Origin: Leucobacter sp. UBA1945
GTDB lineage: Bacteria > Actinomycetota > Actinomycetes > Actinomycetales > Microbacteriaceae
Assembly (NCBI GenBank): GCA_002336855.1
Contig: DDEV01000001.1
Span: 1,184-16,707 of the forward strand
DNA: 15,524 nucleotides
Direction: 5' to 3'
The stretch's first letter is position 1. Every line of letters starts with the position of its first letter. Shown in pieces: positions 1 through 6,385 of this stretch. The notes under the pieces are model-generated. The model saw only the letters and a list, made by a program, of their open reading frames with translations, made no database searches and had not been told where the DNA came from. Position numbers and translations under genes: made by a program.

Positions 1-1260
1 GATGAACTGCGCAGCCCACATCTGGTGCTGGCCAACGCCGGCGACATACACCGCCTCGGGACCGGTCAGCTCACCAATGCGCTGAATGGCATACTCCGGG
101 GCGAGCAAGCCGTCGCTCGTCGGCGCGTACCCGAGCGGGTAGCGCTCCTGCAGCAGGTGCAGGCGCTCCCACCAAGGCGCCAAATCGGCGAACTGTGTGC
201 TGGTCTTCAGAGTCGATACGGCTGCGATGAGATCGCTGATCACCTCGGCGGCGTCGCCGACGATCGGCACATCGGCGGCACGGATCTTGCCGATCTCGGC
301 GGGATCGATATCGGCGTGGATCACCTTCGCATCGGGTGCGAACAGCGCGGTCTTGCCTGTCACGCGGTCGTCAAAGCGCGCACCGATCGTGATGAGCAGG
401 TCGCTCTCTTGCAGCGAGAGCACCGCCGGCACCGTGCCGTGCATGCCGGGCATGCCGAGGTGCTGCGGGTGCGAGTCTGGAAAGACGCCGCGCGCCATCA
501 GGGTGGTGACTACGGGAGCTCCGACGAGCTCGGCGAGCTGCAGCAGCTCGGCCGAGGCGCCGGCGCGACCGACACCGCCGCCGATGTAGAAGACGGGGCG
601 CTGGGCCGCCGAGATCAGCTCGGCTGCGGCCTGAATCTGCTTGCTGTTTGCCTTGGTGATCGGGCGGTAGCCGACGAGGTCGACTCGTGCATCCCATACG
701 AAATCGAACTCGGCCTCTTGCGCATCTTTGGTGATGTCGACGAGCACGGGGCCGGGGCGGCCGGTGCTCGCAACCTCGTAGGCCGCGGCGATCGCGCCCG
801 GAATGTCTTCGGCCCGCTTCACCAGGAACGAATGCTTCGTGACCGGCATGGTGATGCCGACGATGTCGACCTCTTGGAACGCGTCGGAGCCCATCAGGTG
901 CGAGAACACCTGGCCGGTGATCGCAAGCAGCGGCACCGAGTCCATGTATGCGTCGGCGATGGCGGTGACGAGGTTGGTCGCACCGGGGCCTGAGGTCGCG
1001 ATGCAGACTCCGACCTTGCTGCCCGCGGCCGCAAAGCCCTCTGCTGCGTGGCCGCCACCCTGCTCGTGACGAACGAGAATGTGGCGCAGATCGTTATCTT
1101 CGTTCAGCGCGTCGTAGAGCGGAAGCACCGCACCGCCCGGCAGCCCGAAGACGTCGGTGACGCCGAGCAGTTCAAGGCTGCGAACGACGGCCTGCGCGCC
1201 CGTCATTCGCTCGCTGCGTGCGGAGGTGTCTTGGTACCCAGTACTCGTGTCCGAGTTCAT
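1..1260 (-). CDS. ilvB: Acetolactate synthase large subunit (partial, 3' end beyond window)
   Basis: This gene encodes the catalytic subunit of acetohydroxyacid synthase, the ThDP- and FAD-dependent first common enzyme of valine, leucine and isoleucine synthesis. The frame is open for 420 codons from ATG at 1260 to the window edge. Seen in order: the N-terminal VFGLPGGAVLPLYDAL block (residues 37-52), RHEQGGGHAAEGF with the ThDP-activating glutamate E66, the GARFDDRVTGK block near residues 290-300, and VAGVGQHQMWAAQFI at the edge, the start of the C-terminal ThDP domain. About 170-200 residues are missing. The start is preceded by AGAAAG at 6-nt spacing; an internal ATG at 1206 is possible, but actinobacterial IlvB proteins usually carry such an N-terminal extension. 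It follows ilvD in the same direction after 95 bp. The regulatory subunit gene ilvN would be expected further left but is not visible. Confidence 0.95.
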   Translation of the reverse strand, partial: MNSDTSTGYQDTSARSERMTGAQAVVRSLELLGVTDVFGLPGGAVLPLYDALNEDNDLRHILVRHEQGGGHAAEGFAAAGSKVGVCIATSGPGATNLVTAIADAYMDSVPLLAITGQVFSHLMGSDAFQEVDIVGITMPVTKHSFLVKRAEDIPGAIAAAYEVASTGRPGPVLVDITKDAQEAEFDFVWDARVDLVGYRPITKANSKQIQAAAELISAAQRPVFYIGGGVGRAGASAELLQLAELVGAPVVTTLMARGVFPDSHPQHLGMPGMHGTVPAVLSLQESDLLITIGARFDDRVTGKTALFAPDAKVIHADIDPAEIGKIRAADVPIVGDAAEVISDLIAAVSTLKTSTQFADLAPWWERLHLLQERYPLGYAPTSDGLLAPEYAIQRIGELTGPEAVYVAGVGQHQMWAAQFI

Positions 1261-1355
1261 TTCATACTTTCTATAGCTGGATTTCTGGAGCGCTTCGCTG
1301 CCACGCGTCAGCCCGCTCCACCCGAGTGCGCGGGCGGAATAGGCGCACGATCACC

Positions 1356-3050
1356 TTAACCGGTGATGGCGCCCTCGGAGGCGCTGCGAACGAGTTTCGT
1401 GTACTTCGCGAGTACACCACGCGTGTAGCGAGGGGGAAGCGGAGCCCAGGTTGCTCTGCGGGCTTCAAGCTCGGCCGGATCGGCCAGAATGTCGAGCGTT
1501 TTCGCGGCGATATCGACCCGAATCAGGTCACCGTCGCGCACCAGGGCAATCGGACCGCCGTCTGACGCCTCAGGTGCAATGTGGCCGATGCACAGGCCGG
1601 TTGTGCCGCCTGAGAATCGTCCGTCGGTCAATAGTAGTACATCTTTACCGAGCCCCGCGCCCTTGATGGCCGCCGTGATGGCGAGCATCTCGCGCATGCC
1701 GGGGCCGCCCTTCGGGCCCTCGTAGCGAATGACGACGATGTCGCCCTTGCCGATCTTGCCTTCGGTCAGCGCGTCCATCGCTGCCCGCTCTCTATCGAAG
1801 ACGCGTGCGGGCCCCTCGAAGAGTTCGGCGTCGAAGCCAGCGGTTTTCACAACCGACCCCTCGGGAGCGAGCGAGCCGTGCAGAATCGTGAGACCGCCGG
1901 TCGCGTGAATGGGGTCGTCGAGGTGATGAATCACCTTGCCGTCGATCGGGTCGGGGTTCAGCTCTGCAAGGTTCTCGGCCATGGTCTTGCCTGTCACCGT
2001 CAAGACGTCGCCGTGCAGCAACCCGGCGTCGAGCAGTGCTTTCAGCACCACTGGCACGCCGCCGTGGCGGTCGATGTCGGCCATCACGTACTTGCCGAAC
2101 GGCTTCATGTCGGCAAGGTGCGGCACCCGCGCCCCGATCCGATTGAAGTCTTCGAGGGTCAGGTCGACCTCAGCCTCGCGCGCGATGGCGAGCAGGTGCA
2201 GCACCGCGTTGGTCGATCCACCGTAGGCCATGAGCAACGTGATCGCGTTCTCAAAGGCTGGCTTCGTGAGAATATCGCGCGCCGTGATTCCGAGACGCAG
2301 CATGTTGACAACCGCCTCGCCCGAGCGGTGGGCATAGTAGTCGCGACGGCGGTCAGCGCTCGGCGGCGCCGCAGAACCCGGCAGGCTCATGCCCAGCGCT
2401 TCGGCGATCGAGGCCATCGTGTTGGCCGTGTACATGCCGCCGCAGGCACCCTCGCCCGGGGCGATGGCGCACTCGATGCGCTTGAGGTCTTCCTCGCTCA
2501 TCGTGCCCGCCTTGCAGGCGCCGACCGCTTCGAAGGCGTCGATGATCGTGACTTCCTTCTCAGTACCGTCGGTGAGCTTCACCCAGCCCGGTGCGATCGA
2601 ACCCGCATAGAGAAACACCGAAGCGAGGTCGAGACGCGCCGCGGCCATCAGCATGCCGGGCAGAGACTTGTCGCAGCCCGCAAGCAGTACCGACCCGTCG
2701 AGGCGCTCGGCCATCATGACCGTCTCAACCGAGTCTGCAATCACCTCGCGCGACACGAGCGAGAAATGCATGCCCTCGTGACCCATCGAGATGCCGTCAC
2801 TGACCGAGATCGTGCCAAACTGCAGCGGATAGCCGCCGCCGGAGTGCACACCCTCTTTCGCGCCCTGAGCCAGCCGGTCAAGACTCAGGTTGCACGGGGT
2901 GATCTCGTTCCATGAGCTCGCGATGCCGATCTGGGGCTTGTCCCAGTCTTCATCACCCATGCCCACGGCACGCAGCATGCCGCGAGCGGCCGCCTTCTCG
3001 ATCCCGTCGGTAACGTCGCGACTGCGCGGCTTCACATCAATCTCTGACAT
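1356..3050 (-). CDS. ilvD: Dihydroxy-acid dehydratase
   Basis: The 564-aa product dehydrates 2,3-dihydroxyisovalerate and 2,3-dihydroxy-3-methylvalerate to the 2-oxo acids, the third step of branched-chain amino acid synthesis. The family signature CDKSLPG is present (C126), and the three cysteines expected to bind the [2Fe-2S] cluster are all there: C53 in NEITPCNLS, C126, and C203 in GACGGMYTANTM. The C-terminal block LLTDGRFSGGTTG carries the serine proposed as general base in the family. Length is normal (about 560-615 aa). There is no Shine-Dalgarno sequence before the ATG at 3050; a TAGACT hexamer ends 7 nt upstream, which suggests a leaderless mRNA starting at the ATG. A terminator just upstream isolates it from the 76-aa gene. 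It precedes ilvB and may be co-transcribed with it. Confidence 0.96.
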   Translation of the reverse strand: MSEIDVKPRSRDVTDGIEKAAARGMLRAVGMGDEDWDKPQIGIASSWNEITPCNLSLDRLAQGAKEGVHSGGGYPLQFGTISVSDGISMGHEGMHFSLVSREVIADSVETVMMAERLDGSVLLAGCDKSLPGMLMAAARLDLASVFLYAGSIAPGWVKLTDGTEKEVTIIDAFEAVGACKAGTMSEEDLKRIECAIAPGEGACGGMYTANTMASIAEALGMSLPGSAAPPSADRRRDYYAHRSGEAVVNMLRLGITARDILTKPAFENAITLLMAYGGSTNAVLHLLAIAREAEVDLTLEDFNRIGARVPHLADMKPFGKYVMADIDRHGGVPVVLKALLDAGLLHGDVLTVTGKTMAENLAELNPDPIDGKVIHHLDDPIHATGGLTILHGSLAPEGSVVKTAGFDAELFEGPARVFDRERAAMDALTEGKIGKGDIVVIRYEGPKGGPGMREMLAITAAIKGAGLGKDVLLLTDGRFSGGTTGLCIGHIAPEASDGGPIALVRDGDLIRVDIAAKTLDILADPAELEARRATWAPLPPRYTRGVLAKYTKLVRSASEGAITG

Positions 3051-3057
3051 GCGATTC

Positions 3058-3063
3058 AGTCTA
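3058..3063 (-). promoter_or_regulatory. Putative -10 element of leaderless ilvD
   Basis: The minus strand reads TAGACT, a TANNNT-type actinobacterial -10 hexamer, followed by 7 nt (GAATCGC) and the ilvD ATG. No ribosome-binding sequence is present between them. This spacing places transcription start at or next to the A of the ATG. No good -35 is visible. The leaderless call is inference. Confidence 0.5.
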
Positions 3064-3094
3064 CCTTCGCACCAGACGCCCGCCGCGCATGGAA

Positions 3095-3126
3095 AAGGCC
3101 GGGAGAGCGTATGCTCTCCCGGCCTT
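3095..3126 (-). terminator. Intrinsic terminator of the 76-aa gene
   Basis: A perfect 14-bp stem has arms AAGGCCGGGAGAGC (3095-3108) and GCTCTCCCGGCCTT (3113-3126) with a 4-nt loop. On the minus strand the stem ends in CCTTTTCC, a short T tract. It lies 24 nt past the stop of the small membrane-protein gene and before ilvD, so it should end the upstream transcript and make ilvD depend on its own promoter. Confidence 0.85.
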
Positions 3127-3149
3127 GATCCCGCTTCTGCGCTCTGTGG

Positions 3150-3380
3150 CTACTTGCCAATCGCAGGAAGCCAGGTGAACGGCAGGATCAGGCCGATGAA
3201 CGTTGCAACCAGGCCGCCAGCGAATAGCGGAATGTCTGCCTCGCCAGCGCCGAAGGCGTAGCTCGAAACAATCATGCCGCCGAACACGAGCACCATCGAT
3301 AGCGTGAACGCGATCGCCGTGACTGCGCTGACCGCGCCCTGCGAGCTCTCTTCGAACAGTGCCTCGTTCTGCTTCGCCAT
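3150..3380 (-). CDS. Small two-helix membrane protein, function unknown
   Basis: I do not recognise this 76-aa protein. It has a polar N-terminus (about residues 1-16), then two hydrophobic segments at about residues 18-43 and 49-70 joined by a short acidic turn (GAGEAD), and almost no C-terminal tail. It looks like an integral membrane hairpin. Translation is well supported: ATG at 3380 follows GAGAAAGG with 6 nt spacing. A promoter-like pair TCGACA-N18-TACGAT lies upstream and a strong terminator follows, so this is probably a real single-gene transcript. It is divergent from the 84-aa membrane-protein gene, with 88 bp between. No evidence links it functionally to ilvD. Confidence 0.75.
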   Translation of the reverse strand: MAKQNEALFEESSQGAVSAVTAIAFTLSMVLVFGGMIVSSYAFGAGEADIPLFAGGLVATFIGLILPFTWLPAIGK

Positions 3381-3445
3381 TGTCGACCTTTCTCAAAAGC
3401 TGTGGGTGTCACCGGGCCATTGCCGGCAACCAATATGCCCAGAGT

Positions 3446-3475
3446 ATCGTACGCAGTAGGCTGAGGTCATGTCGA
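3446..3475 (-). promoter_or_regulatory. Putative promoter of the 76-aa membrane-protein gene
   Basis: On the minus strand a -35-like TCGACA (3470-3475; 5 of 6 to TTGACA) and a -10-like TACGAT (3446-3451) are 18 nt apart. The -35 overlaps the first codons of the divergent 84-aa gene, so the two promoters interleave. Assigned from sequence similarity only. Confidence 0.4.
3457..3462 (+). promoter_or_regulatory. Putative -10 element of the 84-aa gene
   Basis: TAGGCT matches TANNNT and is followed by GAGGTC and the ATG at 3469. Either the mRNA is leaderless, or the GAGG is a ribosome-binding site for a transcript starting further upstream. No good -35 lies at 17 nt. Confidence 0.35.
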
Positions 3476-3723
3476 TCGGGAAGTACCTCACGAACCTCGG
3501 AGTCATCGGAGCGCTGATGGGCGCTCTCGGCACTGCAAAGCAGACTCAGGCCATGCCGAAAGATTGGCGCCGCTACCTTGTCTGGGTTGTCTGGGCGGCC
3601 GGTCTCGCGCTCGCGCTCGCAAGCGTTGCGAAGCAGGCGGACGATGAGCAGTACGAGGCCGAGCTCAAGCAGCTCGAGCGCGAACAGAAGGCAGCCGCGA
3701 AAGCTTCGCGCAAGCGCCGCTGA
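3469..3723 (+). CDS. Small membrane protein with charged C-terminal helix, function unknown
   Basis: I do not recognise this 84-aa protein. The N-terminal part is a mildly hydrophobic Gly/Ala/Leu stretch (about residues 9-22). A clear transmembrane segment follows at about residues 36-53 (YLVWVVWAAGLALALAS). The remaining 30 residues are highly charged, alternating acidic and lysine/arginine residues and ending in KASRKRR, and are likely a cytoplasmic helix or short coiled coil. The DWRR before the helix and the basic tail make a topology with both ends inside, or a single-pass anchor, plausible. The start is ATG with GAGG 2-5 nt upstream, or leaderless from TAGGCT. It is divergent from the 76-aa gene and lies upstream of tRNA-Lys in the same direction. 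Confidence 0.7.
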   Translation: MSIGKYLTNLGVIGALMGALGTAKQTQAMPKDWRRYLVWVVWAAGLALALASVAKQADDEQYEAELKQLEREQKAAAKASRKRR

Positions 3724-3801
3724 GCCGAGTCGCGGGGCTGTTTCTGCGCTGAGTACAGCTTGCGACGCAGCGCCCGACGCGCCGAGCGCGACCGGCCGAT
3801 T

Positions 3802-3830
3802 TTTATCTCGCGCGTGAGTCGTGCTAGGTT
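3802..3830 (+). promoter_or_regulatory. Putative promoter of tRNA-Lys
   Basis: A -35-like TTTATC (3802-3807) and a -10-like TAGGTT (3825-3830) are 17 nt apart. The mature tRNA begins 26 nt after the hexamer, leaving room for a short 5' leader. A second -10 reading, TATATC at 3830-3835, is possible. The region is AT-richer than its surroundings. Confidence 0.4.
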
Positions 3831-3856
3831 ATATCCGTTGCCCAGACGGGCAGCAT

Positions 3857-3929
<73 letters not shown>

Positions 3930-3934
3930 CAGTG

Positions 3935-3967
3935 AAGCCCCAGAGTCATGTGACTCTGGGGCTTTTT
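3935..3967 (+). terminator. Intrinsic terminator after tRNA-Lys
   Basis: A perfect 13-bp stem has arms AAGCCCCAGAGTC (3935-3947) and GACTCTGGGGCTT (3952-3964), a 4-nt loop ATGT, and the tract TTTTTCTTT. It ends the tRNA transcript. It also rules out the in-frame upstream extension of hisN as coding sequence. Confidence 0.92.
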
Positions 3968-4021
3968 CTTTACCGACGGGGCGCGTTGAAGGTGTTTTTG
4001 GTTATTGACCCGAAGGCCGCG

Positions 4022-4825
4022 ATGCTTCCCGAGATTCCCGCGCACTCCCCCGACCTCGCGTTCGCACTCGAGCTCGCAGACCTCGCCGACTCGATCTCGC
4101 TACCGCGGTTCCGTTCGGCCGACCTGCGCATCGACACGAAGCCCGATCGCACCTTTGTCACCGACGCCGATATCGCGGTCGAGCACGCCTTGCGCGAGCG
4201 CATCGAGGCCGCGCGCCCGGGCGATGGCTTCTTCGGCGAAGAGTCGGGCACGGCCGAGGGGGGCGAGCGCCGATGGATTCTCGACCCCATCGACGGCACC
4301 TCGAACTTTCTGCGCGGGGTGCCAAACTGGGGCACGCTCATCGCGCTCGAGGTGAGCGGCGAGCTCACGATCGGCGTCGTCAGCGCGCCGGCATTCGGCG
4401 CGCGTTGGTACGCCGAGATCGGGCAAGGCGCCTGGCGCGAGGATCACGGCCAGACACCGCGGCGGCTGCAGGTCTCTGGCGTGCGCGAACTTGCAGACGC
4501 TTCACTGAGCTTTCAGAGCATCGAGCAGTGGCGCGAAGCCGGCTACCTCGACTCACTACTCGCGCTGGAGCGCAGCGTCTGGCGCGACCGGGCGTACGGC
4601 GATATGTGGTCATACATGCTGCTCGCCGAGGGTCTCGTCGACATCGTCGCCGAGTTCGACGTGAAGCCTTACGACCTGGCGGCCCTCGCGCCGATCGTGC
4701 GCGAAGCGGGCGGCACCTTCACCGACATCGACGGCAACGAGAGCGCCTGGAACGGCAGCTCGCTCGCGACGAACGGCCCGCTGCACGAAGCGACGATCGC
4801 GACGATTCAGCAGGCACGTTCGTAG
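4022..4825 (+). CDS. hisN: Histidinol-phosphate phosphatase, inositol monophosphatase family
   Basis: The 267-aa protein belongs to the metal-dependent inositol monophosphatase superfamily. Metal-site motifs are intact: GEES with E73, WILDPIDGTSNF with D88 and D91, and D217 in KPYDLAALAPIVREAGG. The overall pattern (TKPDRTFVTDADIAVE, RGVPNWGTLIALE, GDMWSYMLLAEG) closely resembles actinobacterial HisN, which converts L-histidinol phosphate to histidinol. Inositol-1-phosphatase is the alternative. The ATG at 4022 has GAAGG at 5-nt spacing. The frame stays open upstream to 3932 through GTG and TTG codons, but that part runs through the tRNA terminator and lies before the conserved domain. No promoter is obvious in the 54 bp after that terminator. 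It converges on the MarR-type gene with 26 bp between stops. Confidence 0.85.
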   Translation: MLPEIPAHSPDLAFALELADLADSISLPRFRSADLRIDTKPDRTFVTDADIAVEHALRERIEAARPGDGFFGEESGTAEGGERRWILDPIDGTSNFLRGVPNWGTLIALEVSGELTIGVVSAPAFGARWYAEIGQGAWREDHGQTPRRLQVSGVRELADASLSFQSIEQWREAGYLDSLLALERSVWRDRAYGDMWSYMLLAEGLVDIVAEFDVKPYDLAALAPIVREAGGTFTDIDGNESAWNGSSLATNGPLHEATIATIQQARS

Positions 4826-4851
4826 CGAGCGGCGGCGATCCTTTTCGAGGA

Positions 4852-5349
4852 TCAGTCGCAGCTGCCGTTCGGTGCGGCCACTCGGCCGGGGTCGACTCGC
4901 TGCAGAATGAGTTCGAGCGACTGGGCCATGACCGCGACCTGGTCGGCATCGAGCGCGTCAAACACCTGGGTGCGCACCTCTTCGACGTGACCTGGGGCGC
5001 TCGCGGCGAGGTGCGCGAACCCCTCGTCGGTGAGCACGGCATTGGTCGCCCGCCGGTCGTCGGAGCAGCTCTCGCGCCGCACCCAGCCCTGCTTCTCGAG
5101 GCGAGTCACCACGTGCGAAAGGCGCGACAGCGACGAGTTCGACCAGCGTGCAAGGTCGCTCATCGAGCGCGTGCGCCCCTCGGCCTCGGAGAGCATGGCG
5201 AGCACGTGGTACTCGAAGAATGAGAGCCCGGCGTCGCGTTTCAGCTGCGTTTCGAGCACGCCGGGCAGCAGAAACGTGACGCCCACCAGACGCATCCACA
5301 TTTCTCGCTCGCCCCGACTCAGCCACCGCGGCTCGCTGCTCTCGCTCAT
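4852..5349 (-). CDS. MarR-family transcriptional regulator
   Basis: The 165-aa protein has the MarR layout: N-terminal dimer helices, a winged helix-turn-helix (recognition region about residues 63-84, SDLARWSNSSLSRLSHVVTR), the wing with DDRRATNAVLT (97-107) where the family has its conserved DxR, and a C-terminal dimer helix. MarR proteins are dimers that usually repress nearby genes and release DNA on binding small phenolic or other ligands. ATG at 5349 is preferred over an in-frame GTG at 5361, because a GGGGTGTGAG stretch just precedes it. The target is unknown: hisN is convergent, and the IclR-type gene is divergent across 149 bp, so autoregulation or control of that gene is most likely. 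C95 is near the wing, but nothing shows redox sensing. Confidence 0.88.
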   Translation of the reverse strand: MSESSEPRWLSRGEREMWMRLVGVTFLLPGVLETQLKRDAGLSFFEYHVLAMLSEAEGRTRSMSDLARWSNSSLSRLSHVVTRLEKQGWVRRESCSDDRRATNAVLTDEGFAHLAASAPGHVEEVRTQVFDALDADQVAVMAQSLELILQRVDPGRVAAPNGSCD

Positions 5350-5370
5350 CTCACACCCCACTGCACTCGC

Positions 5371-5400
5371 GCAAATTTACTTTAGCCTTCAACTATATCT
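5371..5400 (-). promoter_or_regulatory. AT-rich promoter region of the MarR-type gene
   Basis: Thirty bases are strikingly AT-rich against the G+C-rich background. On the minus strand they contain two -10-like hexamers, TATAGT (5392-5397) and TAAAGT (5379-5384). Neither has a good -35. A loose repeat, AGTTGAA-GG-CTAAAGT, could be an autoregulatory operator, but the symmetry is only about 4 of 7 positions. Confidence 0.35.
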
Positions 5401-5498
5401 GAGGCGCGCGGGTTTCGCGAGCCCCGGAATAGCAAGCCGATGCGCGTTGGCTCCACGCATGCGGGCCGCAATGATCGGCAATAGACCACAATGGAGGG

Positions 5499-6218
5499 GT
5501 GACCCAGAACTCCGACTCCCCCGCCCGCGCCGCCGGCTCGCAGACGCTCGACCGTGGCCTGCGCGCCCTTGAGCTGCTCGCCGAGGCATCGGGCCCGGTA
5601 TCGATCGCGAGACTTGCCGAGGGACTCGGAGTGCATCGGTCGAACGCGTATCGAGTGTTGCGCACGCTTGAGGATCACCGCTTCGTGCTGCGCGACGAGG
5701 CCGGCATGATTCGACTCGGCCCGCGGCTCGCGGCCCTCGGCAGGGGCGCTGCCGCATCGCTGCAGCAGGCAGCCCTGCCCGAGCTCGGCGAACTCGCCAA
5801 TTCGTTCGGCTTCACCACCTTTATCGCCATGCTCGACGTCGACGAAGCGATCACCCTGTTGAGCATCGAACCCACGCACGGACACGCAAATGTCGCACAG
5901 CGGCCGGGGGCCAAGCATCCGATCTCGCGCGGCGCCCCGGGTTATGCGATCGAGGCGTCACTCGACCATCGCGAGCATCAGGCACTGCTCGGCGGGGCGC
6001 CGCTCAGCGCTGGGGCCGCTGAGGTGCGCGCCCGCGGCTACGCGATCAGCAACGACGAAGTGATCCCGGGGCTGACCTCGGTCGCAGTGCCGCTTCGGGT
6101 GGCGGGCGAGCCGCCCGCTGCGCTCGCTGTCGTGTGCATCGGCCTGCCCGAAGACCTGGAGGCACTCGCCCGCAGCATGCGCGAGGCCGCGGTGCGTATC
6201 GAGCGCAGCGCACACTGA
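5499..6218 (+). CDS. IclR-family transcriptional regulator
   Basis: The 239-aa protein has an N-terminal winged helix-turn-helix (SQTLDRGLRALELLAE, then VSIARLAEGLGVHRSNAYRVLRT at about residues 34-56) and a C-terminal IclR effector-binding domain (about 90-239, including KHPISRGAPGYAI and RARGYAISNDEVIPGLTSVAVPL). IclR proteins mostly control catabolic operons in response to a small organic acid or aromatic ligand. The GTG at 5499 is the only start close to the domain; a GGAGGG directly abuts it, which is too near for normal spacing, so initiation may be unusual or leaderless. It lies 167 bp upstream of the ThDP-enzyme gene in the same direction and is its most likely local regulator; that link is inferred. 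Confidence 0.9.
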   Translation: MTQNSDSPARAAGSQTLDRGLRALELLAEASGPVSIARLAEGLGVHRSNAYRVLRTLEDHRFVLRDEAGMIRLGPRLAALGRGAAASLQQAALPELGELANSFGFTTFIAMLDVDEAITLLSIEPTHGHANVAQRPGAKHPISRGAPGYAIEASLDHREHQALLGGAPLSAGAAEVRARGYAISNDEVIPGLTSVAVPLRVAGEPPAALAVVCIGLPEDLEALARSMREAAVRIERSAH

Positions 6219-6338
6219 CCGGCGAGTCACAGACGTCGCCCTTGCGAACGCGCGGTGATAGGATTCTCGCGTCCAGCGCGGCACACTTCATCGCCGCTCA
6301 AGGCGCTCGAAAAAGGGGCGCTGCTGCCGGCCCTCGGC

Positions 6339-6368
6339 GAGACATATACGGTTCCAGACACGTATAAC
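6339..6368 (+). promoter_or_regulatory. Putative promoter of the ThDP-enzyme gene
   Basis: GAGACA (6339-6344) and TATAAC (6363-6368; 5 of 6 to consensus) are 18 nt apart, 17 nt before the start codon. A ribosome-binding sequence AAGGA (6376-6380) follows at 5-nt spacing from the ATG. An inverted repeat overlaps the spacer and -10, so the promoter looks repressible. Confidence 0.55.
6345..6366. promoter_or_regulatory. Inverted repeat, candidate operator
   Basis: TATACG (6345-6350) and CGTATA (6361-6366) are perfect inverted copies separated by 10 nt, about one helix turn, as expected for a dimeric regulator. The right half overlaps the -10 hexamer. The neighbouring IclR-type protein is the first candidate to bind here, and the TetR-type protein the second. 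Confidence 0.45.
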
Positions 6369-6385
6369 TCTTCGCAAGGATCATT

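Noticed and set aside
25..993. Long forward open frame opposite ilvB
   Set aside because: Antisense shadow of a clear ilvB; the translation is arginine-, histidine- and aspartate-rich low-sense sequence, typical of high-G+C antisense frames.
1311..1335. GCCCGC/GCGGGC hairpin between ilvD and ilvB as an attenuator
   Set aside because: Only a 6-bp stem with a 13-nt loop; no leader peptide with Leu/Val/Ile codons and no T tract.
1878..2915. 345-codon forward open frame opposite ilvD
   Set aside because: Antisense to a fully conserved ilvD, with no domain or start signal of its own.
4837..4853. GATCCT/AGGATC hairpin between hisN and the MarR-type gene
   Set aside because: 6-bp stem without a T tract and overlapping the stop; too weak to call a terminator.
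4273..5223. 316-codon forward open frame across hisN and the MarR-type gene
   Set aside because: Overlaps two recognisable genes in wrong frames; composition is arginine-rich shadow.
4822..5361. MarR start at GTG 5361
   Set aside because: In frame, but with a weaker upstream sequence than ATG 5349, and it adds only four unconserved residues.
5440..5460. ATGCG-N11-CGCAT inverted repeat between the MarR- and IclR-type genes
   Set aside because: Short arms in G+C-rich DNA are expected by chance; no clear promoter relation.
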